This document shows, piece by piece, positions 1 through 8,167 of a stretch of 64,000 nt of DNA. The stretch covers positions 930,001 through 994,000 of the forward strand of contig NZ_JASVWB010000004.1 in the NCBI RefSeq assembly GCF_030287445.1, given 5' to 3'. Source of the DNA: Streptomyces sp. ALI-76-A. Lineage in GTDB: Bacteria > Actinomycetota > Actinomycetes > Streptomycetales > Streptomycetaceae. The notes under the pieces were generated by a model. The model made no database searches and had not been told where the DNA came from. It was given only the letters and a program-made list of their open reading frames with translations. Each line of letters begins with the position of its first letter. Position 1 is the stretch's first letter. Made by a program: the position numbers and the translations under genes.

Positions 1-34
1 GACGGCGAGGGTCAGCAGGGCGCCCGCTGTGCTA

Positions 35-56
35 TAAAAATGGCAACCATTTTCAA
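35..56 (+). promoter_or_regulatory. Zur-type zinc-repressor box
   Basis: A perfect inverted repeat AAAATGG-CAA-CCATTTT at 37-53, flanked by A/T, fits the actinobacterial Zur operator pattern (TGAAAATnATTTTCA-like). It lies about 20 bases before the first gene, so zinc-loaded Zur would block its transcription. The assignment rests on pattern and on the zinc-related genes around it. Confidence 0.8.
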
Positions 57-77
57 TAGCTGGAGGAGGGGTGTGGT

Positions 78-455
78 TTGAGTGACGCGGCACGCGGCGG
101 TGAGAGCCGTCCCTTCACCCTCGTCGTCTGCGCGTCCTGTCACGCCGAGACCAACGGGCTGATGGATGGTCTGCGTCGCGCTGTCCGGGGCTGCCTCCAC
201 GGGGTCATGGTCTCCACCGGTTGCCTGGAGAAGGTTGTGCACTGCCGGTCGGACCGCGGGCTGCACGCCGCTGTACAGCCATGTACGGCGGATCGCAGGC
301 CGGCCGGGGCCGTCGTACGGCTCGGCCCGCTGGTCACCGCGGCCGATGCCGAATCGGTCGGTGCCTGGCTGCGGGCCGGAATGCCCGACGACGGGACCCT
401 GCCCGACCGGCTCCGCGCGGCGCCCGCCCCGCAGCAAGTCGCCCGCCTCAACTGA
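78..455 (+). CDS. Small Cys-rich protein, (2Fe-2S) ferredoxin/thioredoxin-like, Zur-controlled
   Basis: This is a 125-residue cytosolic protein. A hydrophobic beta strand runs straight into a CxxC motif (VVCASC, about residues 16-21), and single cysteines follow near residues 36, 46, 52 and 68, an arrangement like the thioredoxin-fold (2Fe-2S) ferredoxin domain. I chose the TTG at 78 because GGAGGAGGG (62-70) sits seven bases upstream and no ATG or GTG in frame fits better. The Zur box just before it and the CobW-related gene 12 bases after it make a zinc-limitation operon likely. The electron-transfer or metal-binding role is inferred; the fold assignment is moderate and the existence of the gene is fairly secure. 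Confidence 0.65.
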   Translation: MSDAARGGESRPFTLVVCASCHAETNGLMDGLRRAVRGCLHGVMVSTGCLEKVVHCRSDRGLHAAVQPCTADRRPAGAVVRLGPLVTAADAESVGAWLRAGMPDDGTLPDRLRAAPAPQQVARLN

Positions 456-466
456 GGGGCGACGAC

Positions 467-1654
467 GTGTGGAAGGGCCTGTTGAGCGTGGTCGCCGGCA
501 AGACGCCCGGCGTCCGGGGCGTGGGCGTCGATCGGTTGCTGCGGCTGTCTCCGCGCGCCGTGGTGCTGGCGGTGTCGATCCAGAGCCAGGAGGCCGGGTA
601 CCCGGTCGTCCAGCGTTTCCTGTCGGGCGTCGACGCCGGCGTACCGGCGACCTGCTGGGCAGCCACGGGTGATCCTGTGGTGATTCTCCGTCAGGACTTG
701 ATGTCCCTGTGGCGTGATGCGGGCCCTGTGCACGTGGTTCTCGCTCTGCCGGGAGACGTCGATGTCCTGCCGTTCCTGGTGGAGTTGTGGCGTGCTCGCG
801 TGGCGAGCGGCTCGCTGGGGGAGCACTTCGAGCCGGCACCCGTGGTGGTCGGAGTCGAGCCGTCGCCGTTCATGGCGGACGTCGGCTGCGTTCACCGGGC
901 GGTACGACTGTGGAGCGGAGGGGAGCGAGGTGAGGTCCTGAGCCCGGCCGAATCCGCCGTCCGGCAGGTGGAGGCGGCGGACGTCCTGCTCGTGCCGGCT
1001 CCAGCGGGCGGTGACGGCGAACAGGCGCCCCTCGCAGCCAGGTTGGTCACCCAGCTCAACTCACGTGCCCGCCTCGTCACGCCTGCGGACATGGACGGAG
1101 CCGGGCCCGAGCTGCGGGCCTCGCTCGTTCGGGCCGTACCTTCCGCTGCCGAGGGGGAGTGGAGGGCGCGGCTGGAGCCGGTGACGGTTCCTGCCAAGGG
1201 GCACTGCGCCGACCGAGGAGTGGAGACGGTGCTCTGGGGGGCCCGCCGCCCTCTGCACCCAGGGCGGTTGGCGGACGCGCTGCCCGTCGCGATGCGCGGT
1301 GTTGTCCGCGGCCGAGGCCACCTGTGGCTGTGCAGCCGTCCGGACACCGTGGTGACCTGGCGTTCGGCCGGGGCTTATCTGGAGTTGAGGGAGGCGGACC
1401 GTTGGCTGGAGCCGGCGGACGGGCGCGCCTGGCAGGCGGCTTCGCCGCAGCGGCGCACCCTCGCCTCCTGGTTCTGGGACGACTACTACGGCGAACGCCG
1501 CACCGAGATCAGCCTGACCGGGACCGGTCTCGACGGCCCGGCGATCCGCTGCGCACTGGACGCGGCCCTGCTGACCGACGCCGAACTGTCGCTGGGACAC
1601 GAGAGCTGGACCGCGGTCCCGGACCCGCTTCTCGGCGGTGCCGATCATGGGTGA
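467..1654 (+). CDS. CobW C-terminal-domain protein lacking a visible P-loop
   Basis: This is a 395-residue protein. The C-terminal part (from about residue 258, RRPLHPGRL onward) resembles the CobW C-terminal domain of COG0523 metallochaperones, with the usual Pro-Leu-His-Pro-Gly-Arg-Leu segment, a Gly-His-Leu-Trp-Leu strand and a Trp-rich end. The N-terminal half has alternating strands and helices but shows no GxxxxGKT Walker A, no CxCC and no NKxD motif, unlike the GTPase encoded at 3474-4658. The GTG start at 467 has GAGGGG six bases before it. The gene follows the Zur-boxed small gene almost directly, so it should respond to zinc. A scaffold or partner role for the true GTPase is an inference. 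Confidence 0.7.
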   Translation: MWKGLLSVVAGKTPGVRGVGVDRLLRLSPRAVVLAVSIQSQEAGYPVVQRFLSGVDAGVPATCWAATGDPVVILRQDLMSLWRDAGPVHVVLALPGDVDVLPFLVELWRARVASGSLGEHFEPAPVVVGVEPSPFMADVGCVHRAVRLWSGGERGEVLSPAESAVRQVEAADVLLVPAPAGGDGEQAPLAARLVTQLNSRARLVTPADMDGAGPELRASLVRAVPSAAEGEWRARLEPVTVPAKGHCADRGVETVLWGARRPLHPGRLADALPVAMRGVVRGRGHLWLCSRPDTVVTWRSAGAYLELREADRWLEPADGRAWQAASPQRRTLASWFWDDYYGERRTEISLTGTGLDGPAIRCALDAALLTDAELSLGHESWTAVPDPLLGGADHG

Positions 1655-1656
1655 CC

Positions 1657-2106
1657 GCCGGGGCCAGGGCAGGCGGACCAGGTTGAGCCGGTACTCCTCG
1701 CCCTGAGGCAGCTGCTGCGCGGCGAGGCCGCTCAGCATGTCCTGGGTGGCGGCGGGCAGTTCGTCGCCCTTCGGGGCGGGAAGGCTGCTGCGCGTGCGGG
1801 AGGCCAGTACCTGGGTCCCGGGCCGCCACTCGGTGAGCTGTGCCGGATCGGCGTACGTCCACTGCGTCCGGGCCTGCCATTTGCGGAGAGCGTCGTGCTG
1901 GTCCTGAGTGTTGACGACGGCGGGGCCGGCGGTGTCGAGGGCCAGTGTCGAACCGGGGAGCGACCGGCCGGCACGTCGATGACGTGGTGGACGTCCGCCT
2001 CGGTGAGGAAGGGCAGCACGGCTTCCGAGGGGAAGAGGTACGGGCCGCCGGAGTCCACGGCGACGGTCTCCACCAACGTCTCGTCCGTGACCGACGCGGC
2101 GATCAT
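1657..2106 (-). pseudogene. Frameshifted unknown gene remnant
   Basis: On the minus strand an apparently genuine N-terminus (MIAASVTDETLVETVAVD...) begins at 2106. It reads well to about 1950 and then continues only in another frame (LDTAGPAVVNTQDQHDALRKW...) down to the 3' end of the convergent CobW-related gene. The composition of both halves is protein-like and the joint needs one frameshift. I do not recognise the family. Either a dead gene or a sequencing error near 1950 would explain it. Confidence 0.4.
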
Positions 2107-2408
2107 CGTGTGGCGTGGCGTGGCGTGGCGTGTCGGCGAACCAAAGCTTCCGGGCGGCTCCCCAGATCGTTGGGTGCATCGCCTCCACTCCGGTAGTCGG
2201 AGGGAGTTCGAATGCCCGCGGCAGCCGGATCACGTCGGGTGTCGATCGCAGTGACGATCTTCTCGGCGCGGGGGACGGCGAGGATCGCGTCCGTCCTCCG
2301 GCTCTCCACCGCCACGGGTGTGCAGCGGGGTCAGTGGGGGCGACCTTGATGAGAATGGACCGATTATCAAGAGGTGCCCCGGCGTCGTGGTGCCGCGACG
2401 GCGCCGGG
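2107..2408. other. Gap with a pentamer repeat, no supported gene
   Basis: This stretch begins with four perfect copies of TGGCG at 2111-2130. A T-arm-like string (GGAGTTCGAATGCCC near 2207) is not part of a foldable tRNA. No start codon with a ribosome site and protein-like composition was found. Confidence 0.5.
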
Positions 2409-2729
2409 CTACTCCTGTGCGTGCCGGATGGCGTCCAGCACGATGTGGGCGATGTGCTCGTCCGTGAGGCAGTACTGGATCTCACGAGCCTGCCGTCGGG
2501 TCGTCACGATCCGGGAGTTGCGCAGTACTCGGAGGTGCTGCGAGGTGAGCGGCTGGCTCACCCCCAGCGCGGCGACCAACTCATGGACGTACTTTCCGCC
2601 CTGGGACAGCTCGCGCACGATGCCCAGGCGTACGGGGGACGCCAGCGCCTTGAGCAGGTCACTGGCGGCCTGCAGGTCGTGCAGCGGCTCGCCCGGCATG
2701 GCCGCCGAGGGGGGCGGGGCAGTTGTCAC
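2409..2729 (-). CDS. ArsR/SmtB-family metal-sensing repressor
   Basis: This is a 106-residue winged-helix protein of usual family length. It has the typical ALASPVRLGIVRELSQGG helix pair (about residues 28-45), the recognition region VSQPLTSQHLRVLRNSRIV (about 58-76) and the wing TTRRQAREIQYCLTDEHI. It should bind DNA as a dimer and release on metal binding. There is no CxC metal-fist of the arsenic type in helix 3, but Asp/His residues occur in the last helix (DEHIAHIVLDAIRHAQE), which suits zinc-type sensing at alpha-5 sites. The GTG start lies inside a perfect inverted repeat (2727-2748) and lacks a ribosome site, so a leaderless, self-repressed transcript is likely. Confidence 0.88.
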   Translation of the reverse strand: MTTAPPPSAAMPGEPLHDLQAASDLLKALASPVRLGIVRELSQGGKYVHELVAALGVSQPLTSQHLRVLRNSRIVTTRRQAREIQYCLTDEHIAHIVLDAIRHAQE

Positions 2730-2748
2730 ATGCGCACTTTAGCATGTG
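2727..2748 (-). promoter_or_regulatory. Inverted-repeat operator over the arsR start codon
   Basis: CACATGC (2727-2733) and GCATGTG (2742-2748) form a perfect 7-7 inverted repeat with an 8-base spacer, and the GTG start of the ArsR gene lies within it. The right half TTAGCATGTGGC recurs as TTAGCATATGGC upstream of the His-rich gene, which suggests one repressor acting on both. Confidence 0.65.
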
Positions 2749-2761
2749 GCAATGATTTTCG
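2747..2761 (-). promoter_or_regulatory. Zur-like box upstream of arsR
   Basis: Read on the minus strand this is CGAAAATCATTGCCA, which agrees at 12 of 15 positions with the Zur consensus TGAAAATCATTTTCA. It abuts the ArsR inverted repeat, so the gene may answer to both Zur and ArsR. The site is a pattern match only. Confidence 0.45.
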
Positions 2762-2788
2762 GTTGCCTTCGCCGGCCAGGTGGACCGA

Positions 2789-3091
2789 TCAGTGGTCGTC
2801 CCAGTGTCCGTCGTGGGCGGCGTGGCGGTGGCCGTCGTGCACGTAGTCGACGTGGTCCTCGTGCGGGACGGCGACATGGCCGCAGCCCTCGCCGTGGGTG
2901 TGCGTGTGGCCCTCATGGGCGGCGTGGCCGGTGCTCGCGCACTCGTCGACGTGGTCCTCGTGGACGCGGTGGATGTGGCCCTCGTGTGCGTAGTCGACGT
3001 GGTCGCCGTGCGGGACGGCGACGTGGCCGCAGCCCTCGCCGTGGGTGTGCGTGTGACTGTCGTGCGTGCGGTGTTCGGTGGCGGTGGCCAT
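2789..3091 (-). CDS. Histidine-rich metal-binding protein with internal duplication
   Basis: This is a 100-residue hydrophilic protein with roughly one third His, Asp and Glu. It consists of two near-identical blocks of about 40 residues, each carrying HTHTHGEGCGHVAVPH, then DHVDY and EGH/DGH. The single Cys of each block sits in the conserved GEGCGH loop. I took the ATG at 3091, which has AGGAG six bases upstream, rather than an in-frame ATG 30 codons earlier. There is no signal peptide, so it probably buffers or stores Zn(II) or Ni(II) in the cytoplasm. It lies 59 bases upstream of the ArsR gene on the same strand, and both share an operator-like element. Confidence 0.8.
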   Translation of the reverse strand: MATATEHRTHDSHTHTHGEGCGHVAVPHGDHVDYAHEGHIHRVHEDHVDECASTGHAAHEGHTHTHGEGCGHVAVPHEDHVDYVHDGHRHAAHDGHWDDH

Positions 3092-3158
3092 TTGGTGCTC
3101 CTGGATCGCGTTCTCGGATGGCCTGCGGTTCGTGCTCCGCAGACCGTGCATGGCGACA

Positions 3159-3187
3159 TTAGCATATGGCGATCCATGCATATATGA
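3159..3187 (-). promoter_or_regulatory. Putative ArsR operator upstream of the His-rich gene
   Basis: TTAGCATATGGC at 3159-3170 repeats the half-site seen at the arsR start (TTAGCATGTGGC), and a second GCATATATG lies at 3179-3187. It is an A/T-rich island in GC-rich DNA. The rest of the 3092-3473 gap shows nothing else I can support. Confidence 0.5.
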
Positions 3188-3473
3188 GCCCGGGTTCGGC
3201 CGCCCCTCCCGGGGTGCGGACAGCGGCCCACCGCTGTCCGGGGGCGCGATGGCCGGTGGGTCACGCGGGCGCGGTTCTCGGATGCTCCGCCATGGGGGCC
3301 GCAGGCGTTCGGCGCCATGCTTGCCGCACAGGGCACGAATCTGACCCGGGAGAGTCCTCGTGTCCGACCGTGCCCGGTGCGTCTGCTCCCTGCCCCCTGA
3401 GGGGCCAGTCTGACGCGGATCGTCTACCGGGCCGAACGGTGCCGTGGCTGCGACCGCCGTCCGGCCCGGAGTC

Positions 3474-4658
3474 TCACTGTCCCGGCACTGTTATGAGGGG
3501 CTCGTGCTCGTGCGCGCAGACCTCGTCGAAGCCGTAGGTGTCCCAGGCGGGGAAGGAGTCGGAACGGGGGTGCCGCTCATCTTCCCTCATGAGGCAGTCG
3601 GTCAGGGACGCCCGCAGAGACTCGGCGTTCAGGTGGGTGCCGATGAACACGAGTTCCTGGGCGTAGGGGCTGTCGGCGTCACGCGCGGAGGAGGGCTCGA
3701 AGCGCGCCACCGAGCCGGCCTGGGACCACAGTCCCGTCACGCGCGGGCGGCTGGCCAGTGTGAAGAAGCCCTTGGACCTGAGCACCTGTCCGTAGGCGCC
3801 GCTGTCGAGGGACTCGGTCACGAACGTCCACAGCCGCCCGGGGTGGAAGGGCCTGTCGGAGCGGAAGACGGTCGAGGAGATGCCGTACTCCTCTGTCTCG
3901 GGCACATGATCGCCGTTGAGTTCCCGGACCCAGCCCGGAGCTTGCTGCGCTCGCTCCAGGTCGAAACGGCCGGTGCCCAGGACTTCGCCGATCGGTACGC
4001 GGCCCCGAACGGCCGGCACCACGCGGGCGGCGGGGTTGAGCCGCGCCAGGGTGGCTCGCAGCCGGTCGGTGGACTCCGCGTCCACGAGATCGAGCTTGTT
4101 GAGGACGATGACATCGGCGAACTCGATCTGGTCCATCAGCAGGTCGCTGACCGTGCGTTCGTCGTCCTCGTACTGATCCAGGCCGCGTTCGGCCAGTTCG
4201 TCACCTCCGGTCAGCTCGGGCAGGAAGTTGGCGGCGTCCACGACCGTGACCATGGTGTCCAGCCGGGCCAGTTCGTCGAGGGTGACGCCGTCGTCACGGG
4301 CAAATGCGAAGGTGGCGGCCACCGGCATGGGCTCCGAGATGCCGGAGGACTCGATGAGGAGGTAGTCGAAGCGCCCCTCGCGCGCCAGCCGGGCCACCTC
4401 TTCCAGCAGATCGTCTCGGAGGGTGCAGCAGATGCATCCGTTGGTCATCTCGACCAGGCGTTCCTCGGTGCGCGACAGGGCTGCCTCGCCGCCGCGGACC
4501 AGAGCGGCGTCGATGTTGACCTCGCTCATGTCGTTGACGATGACGGCGACGCGCATACCCTCCCGGTTTCCGAGGACATGGTTGAGCAGGGTGGTCTTGC
4601 CGGCACCGAGGAAGCCCGACAGGACGGTGACGGGCAGACGCGAGGGGGCGTGAGTCAT
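3474..4658 (-). CDS. CobW/COG0523 GTPase, probable zinc metallochaperone
   Basis: This is a 394-residue P-loop GTPase. Walker A is [12 protein letters not shown] (about residues 14-25), the metal-binding CxCC is NGCICC (73-78), the Mg/Walker B-type segment is [11 protein letters not shown], and the guanine-specificity motif is NKLD near residue 186. The C-terminal CobW domain starts near FHPGRLWTF. Family members of the ZNG1/YciC type hand zinc to client proteins under starvation. The gene lies six bases downstream of the cysteine-free L32 gene, below a Zur box, and both facts support a zinc role. Length and all motifs are intact. Confidence 0.93.
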   Translation of the reverse strand: MTHAPSRLPVTVLSGFLGAGKTTLLNHVLGNREGMRVAVIVNDMSEVNIDAALVRGGEAALSRTEERLVEMTNGCICCTLRDDLLEEVARLAREGRFDYLLIESSGISEPMPVAATFAFARDDGVTLDELARLDTMVTVVDAANFLPELTGGDELAERGLDQYEDDERTVSDLLMDQIEFADVIVLNKLDLVDAESTDRLRATLARLNPAARVVPAVRGRVPIGEVLGTGRFDLERAQQAPGWVRELNGDHVPETEEYGISSTVFRSDRPFHPGRLWTFVTESLDSGAYGQVLRSKGFFTLASRPRVTGLWSQAGSVARFEPSSARDADSPYAQELVFIGTHLNAESLRASLTDCLMREDERHPRSDSFPAWDTYGFDEVCAHEHEPLITVPGQ

Positions 4659-4664
4659 GTGGTG

Positions 4665-4835
4665 TCAGCCTTCGGGATGGAGCAGGCCACGCTCGTACGG
4701 TTTGGCGAGCCGCTGGGGGACGCGGTACGCGGCCCCGTCCACCGTGACGGTCACCAGTTGAAGCGTCACGGCCGTCCACTGCGCCCGACGGTGCCGGGTG
4801 TTGCTGCGCGGCATCTTGCGTTTTGGTACGGCCAT
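4665..4835 (-). CDS. rpmF: Zinc-independent 50S ribosomal protein L32
   Basis: This is a short gene (56 residues) starting MAVPKRKMPRSNTRHRRAQW and ending KPYERGLLHPEG, which is typical bacterial L32. The zinc-ribbon form carries cysteines; this copy has none, as in the paralogues that replace it when zinc is scarce. The ATG at 4835 has AGGAGG six bases upstream. A Zur box at 4881-4898 precedes it, and the CobW GTPase gene follows six bases after its stop, so the two form a Zur-controlled operon. Confidence 0.92.
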   Translation of the reverse strand: MAVPKRKMPRSNTRHRRAQWTAVTLQLVTVTVDGAAYRVPQRLAKPYERGLLHPEG

Positions 4836-4880
4836 GTGGGCCTCCTGGGTGAACAGTGGGCGAGCGGGATAGACACTACA

Positions 4881-4898
4881 TGAAAATGAATGTCATTA
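4881..4898 (-). promoter_or_regulatory. Zur-type box upstream of rpmF-cobW
   Basis: TGAAAATGAATGTCATTA lies 46 bases before the rpmF start and resembles the Zur consensus with an ATGA/TCAT dyad. Like the box at 35-56 it is an A/T island. Confidence 0.75.
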
Positions 4899-5043
4899 AG
4901 TAATGGGTCGGGACGTCGGGCGGGATCTGCGGTTATCCCGCACACCGCGTGGGTCGAGCGGCGGTCAGCCGGCACGCAGTCCATGGGGGATGGAAGCGAA
5001 CAGGAATCGCCTGCGCTCGTCGTGAGCGGGCGCTCGGCCGGGG

Positions 5044-6132
5044 TCAGCGCTCCCGCATCGATCCGACGGCCCTGAGACCGCGTACCGCTGCACGCCTCAG
5101 CGCGGGCTGCTCGCGCACGATGCGGCGGGTGGCCCGCTTCGGTTCTTGGCGGAGCCAGTGCAGGGCAGCGCCAGGGCCGGTCGTGCGCAGTGCCCCCTCG
5201 TGAACCATGAGCTCCCCCGTTTTGAAGGAGTTCTTGTAGGCGGCGTCTCCTCTGCCGAAGTCGACCAGGTGGATGCCGGAGGCGGCTGCGGCCTCGATCA
5301 TGCGCAGGTAGAGGATGCGTCCGGGTGAGAAGGTGGCGAAAGTGCGGTCGTAGGAGGGGAACCAGCAGGAGAGGATCGTGCGGGAGCGGAGGCCGAAGTG
5401 AGCGGCGACCGGGCGGTCGCCCGTGTAGAGCACCGAGAGGATGCCCGAACAGTCCGGTGACGTGGTGTCGGCGAGCAGGTGCACGAGGTTGGCGATCCAC
5501 GTCTGTTGGAAGGGGTCGCGGCGGCCGGTGCGACGGTAGTGGGCGGACTTCCAGTCGACGAGGGCGCGCAGCGCTGTGCGGTTCTGGTCGTCGTAGACGA
5601 ACCGCAGGGGGCCGAGGTGGCGGATCATTCGCCGTTCCTGGGCTCGAGTCGCCCTCAGGAAGCTTCGTGAGTGTGTGTGGAGGTGATTCTTGTACTGCTC
5701 GAAGCCTTGCGTGAGGTCGACCACGGGTGAGCCGAACTGGTCCTTCGAGTAGGGCAGGAAGAGGTGCTGACCGCTTTCGAGGTGGTTGAACTCCCAGGCG
5801 TTCAGGGAGCAGGCACGCATGAGGTGGTGCGGGTCCAGGTGTACGTCGTCGGGGTGCAGGACGGCTCCTTGGCAGTCGGATACACCCAGACCGAGTGCGC
5901 GACCGTGGCCCCATCGGCCCTGCTGGTAGGGGAAGTAGCCGACGGGTTCCCGCTTCCGGCGCAGGACCGCCACCCGAGTGTCGGGCCGCACACGGCCCAC
6001 GGCTCGGGCGAACTGGGCGCTCATGAAGGGGTTGGCAGTGGCCGTCGCAGTGGCTTGCAACTCGTTCCAGAGAGCGCGGTCTCCTGGCGTGAGCTCGCCG
6101 GGGTGCACGATGTCGATGCGGGGGATGGTCAT
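5044..6132 (-). CDS. GNAT-fold acyltransferase, BioF2/CelD-like
   Basis: This is a 362-residue protein without signal peptide or membrane segments. Residues about 150-320 form a BioF2-like acetyltransferase domain: FEQYKNHLHTHSRSFLRATR, then the AHFGLRSRTILSCWFPSYD strands, then DFGRGDAAYKNSFKTGE near the end, which is the usual signature of CelD/FemAB-like GNAT proteins. The ATG at 6132 was chosen because AGGGACC precedes it and the conserved sequence begins soon after. It is transcribed towards the zinc genes, from which a Zur box separates it. The acyl acceptor cannot be told from sequence; polysaccharide or peptidoglycan modification is typical of the family. Confidence 0.75.
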   Translation of the reverse strand: MTIPRIDIVHPGELTPGDRALWNELQATATATANPFMSAQFARAVGRVRPDTRVAVLRRKREPVGYFPYQQGRWGHGRALGLGVSDCQGAVLHPDDVHLDPHHLMRACSLNAWEFNHLESGQHLFLPYSKDQFGSPVVDLTQGFEQYKNHLHTHSRSFLRATRAQERRMIRHLGPLRFVYDDQNRTALRALVDWKSAHYRRTGRRDPFQQTWIANLVHLLADTTSPDCSGILSVLYTGDRPVAAHFGLRSRTILSCWFPSYDRTFATFSPGRILYLRMIEAAAASGIHLVDFGRGDAAYKNSFKTGELMVHEGALRTTGPGAALHWLRQEPKRATRRIVREQPALRRAAVRGLRAVGSMRER

Positions 6133-6196
6133 GGGGTCCCTGGTTTCCTGGTTGCGGGGGGAGGCGGGTGACCTGGCGGGGTCGCATGGTTTCGCG

Positions 6197-6910
6197 TCAG
6201 TCGAGCCGTGGGCGCTGAGACGTGCGGCGGTGACGGACGGGCCGGGGGCACGGGAAGCGACGCACATCGTCCCGTGACACGCGGCAGATTCGGGTGTGCG
6301 GAGGTGGCGCCGGTCCGCGAGCGCTAGGGAGGGCCTCGACGCCCGGGCGCGCCTGTGAGCAGCACCTCGGAGGAGCACTCCTTGTCCCCGCCCTCTCGGG
6401 CTTCGGACAACCGGCTCGCGTCCTCGGGCTCCACGCGCACAGCAGAGCGCATAACCGCTGGACGCTAGTGCGCAGACTGGCCTGCACCACGATGGAGAGC
6501 CGGAACGAGGAGCCACCGACGGCGCGAAGCGCGCACACGGTGACCAGAGTCATCGCCACGTGGACGGTGCCCCCTGTACCGCTGTGGATCGTCCCTTCCG
6601 TCGGGCCGGGATCAGAGGCGGCCAAGGCGTACCAGCAGCAGGCCGCCGCCTGCGCCAGGACCATGGCACCGAGGTCAGGCAGCAGGGCACCGGGCCCAGA
6701 GGCACACAGCAGCGCGCCCAAGAAAGAGGCAGCCGCCACCAACAGACATGCGGCGACGGAGGCGGCACGTGCGAAGACGAGGTGACAGCCGGCGGCTGCC
6801 AGTGCCGTCGCGGTCACGGCCAGGCCCATCGCCGGAAGCACCCCCGCCCCGGCCGCGCCGCCGGCCGGCGGAAGGCTGGGCAGGGTGAGCGGAAGCGGGT
6901 GCGCGGTCAT
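6197..6910 (-). CDS. Putative small integral membrane protein
   Basis: From the ATG at 6910 the first 140 residues contain about four hydrophobic stretches (GLAVTATALAAAGCHLVFA, ASVAACLLVAAASFLGALLC, LGAMVLAQAAACCWYALAA and VAMTLVTVCALRAVGG) that could span the membrane. The remaining 95 residues are Arg/Pro-rich and unlike a folded domain, so the true end may have been lost to a frameshift near 6480. I do not recognise the family. Confidence 0.4.
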   Translation of the reverse strand: MTAHPLPLTLPSLPPAGGAAGAGVLPAMGLAVTATALAAAGCHLVFARAASVAACLLVAAASFLGALLCASGPGALLPDLGAMVLAQAAACCWYALAASDPGPTEGTIHSGTGGTVHVAMTLVTVCALRAVGGSSFRLSIVVQASLRTSVQRLCALLCAWSPRTRAGCPKPERAGTRSAPPRCCSQARPGVEALPSARGPAPPPHTRICRVSRDDVRRFPCPRPVRHRRTSQRPRLD

Positions 6911-6978
6911 GTCCCGTCCATGCTCGGCGAGATGCGTGGAAAGCACTCCCGAACAGGGAAACCGCCACACAAGAACAT

Positions 6979-7549
6979 TCAGGCGACCCGGTCGCATCTA
7001 CGGGTGAACGGGGCAGTCATGAAGCCCCGCTGATTCCGCCGGGCGGGCGGCAACGGCTGGGGTGCCCGTGAGGCAGGCGCGGAGGAGCCGTCGGCCATGG
7101 TCGAGTCCATCACTTCAACCAGCTCATCCGTCTTCTGCGGGACACGCCGGAGTCGGATGCCGACCCTGGAGATGGCGAGGAGCACGGCCATCGGCGTGCG
7201 CAGCTGGACCCGGGGCTGGCTACCGCTGCGCGTTTCGTGGCGCCGGCCGAGAACCCGACGGGCGAGAACAGCACACCCTCGACGGCATCGACGTCCTGCA
7301 TCTTGCCATGAACTCGTCGACGAAGCGCACCTCCGGCTTCTTCCGCTGGTGATCTTTGGTCTCGCCGATGACCAGTCCGTCCGGTCGGTCCACGCGCACG
7401 TCCCACTGACGGCTCAGGCCGCTCCGGCCCACGACGGCGGTATGGTGCCTGACCTGGTCGATGTCCATGTAGACGGCCATCCATGCGGCGGCGTAGATCT
7501 TCAAGACCTTCCCAGTGGGGTCCTGCTTCTCGACGGTATCTGCCGTCAC
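6979..7549 (-). pseudogene. Broken Mrr-like restriction endonuclease gene
   Basis: Three successive minus-strand frames together read as one PD-(D/E)xK nuclease-like protein. The first piece (from 7549) has SRQWDVRVDRPDGLVIGETKDHQRK, the D...ExK core of the fold. The second has RDVDAVEGVLFSPVGFSAGATKRA, and the third has MAVLLAISRVGIRLRRVPQKTDELVEV. Joining them needs frameshifts near 7310 and 7210. The order and spacing match Mrr-type restriction enzymes, so this is a decayed gene. Confidence 0.6.
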
Positions 7550-7643
7550 AGATGATCACGCTATCTGCCGCCATCGACATCAGCGGGCCGATGAGTCGTC
7601 GGGTGGGCCGGGACCTCAGGTGAGGGCGGTGGCCGCGGCGGTG

Positions 7644-7773
7644 GCCAGTCCGCATCGGCCGGCAGCGTCACCAGCCCGTCCGAGAGATGTGCCGCTCCCA
7701 GGCGCTTGAGCTTGCGCCACACCGCGATCCGCGGCGTCGAGGGCTCACTGGGCACCCGGTAGGACAGCAGCAC
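7644..7773 (-). pseudogene. ChrB N-terminal fragment
   Basis: The stretch LLSYRVPSEPSTPRIAVWRKLKRLGAAHLSDGLVTLPADA is typical of the N-terminal domain of chromate-resistance protein ChrB (about 300 residues when complete). It stops after some 40 residues, followed by unrelated Pro-rich reading. Truncated remnant. Confidence 0.65.
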
Positions 7774-7975
7774 CCACTCACCCGGCCCCCGCAGCGCGTC
7801 CCCCTACTGCCGATCTTCGGTCATGAACACCCTCCCGAAGGGGACGCAACCACGGTTTCATCAAGGTCGTGGTCGTGGGCAGGCGTACGGGGATGCCTTG
7901 CCCTTGTACGGAGACCAGCATGAGGACCTCCGCGTGCCGCGGCCCTCACCCGACGGCACACGTGACGACGCCACG

Positions 7976-8167
7976 ACCGCCCGATTGAAAGAGGAGAACG
8001 CGCAGCTGCGGCACGCCCTCAGCTCGCACGTGATGGTGGACCAGGCCATCGGCATCCTCACCGCGCTCCATGGGCGTCCTCACCGCGCTCCACTGGCTCG
8101 CGCCGGCGGACGGGTTCGAGGTGCTGCGGGGGGTCTCCCAGCACACCAACACCAACAACGGGAGACG
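7976..8167 (+). pseudogene. ANTAR-domain regulator remnant broken by a 22-bp duplication
   Basis: RLKEENAQLRHALSSHVMVDQAIGIL followed, one frame over, by LHWLAPADGFEVLRGVSQHTN is an ANTAR RNA-binding antiterminator module. CCTCACCGCGCTCCA occurs at 8056-8070 and again at 8078-8092; this 22-base tandem duplication is what shifts the frame. The gene is further cut at its 3' side by the IS630 remnant. Confidence 0.6.

Noticed and set aside
2195..2225. A tRNA T-arm-like string (GGAGTTCGAATGCCC).
   Set aside because: No acceptor stem, anticodon arm or CCA partner could be placed around it.
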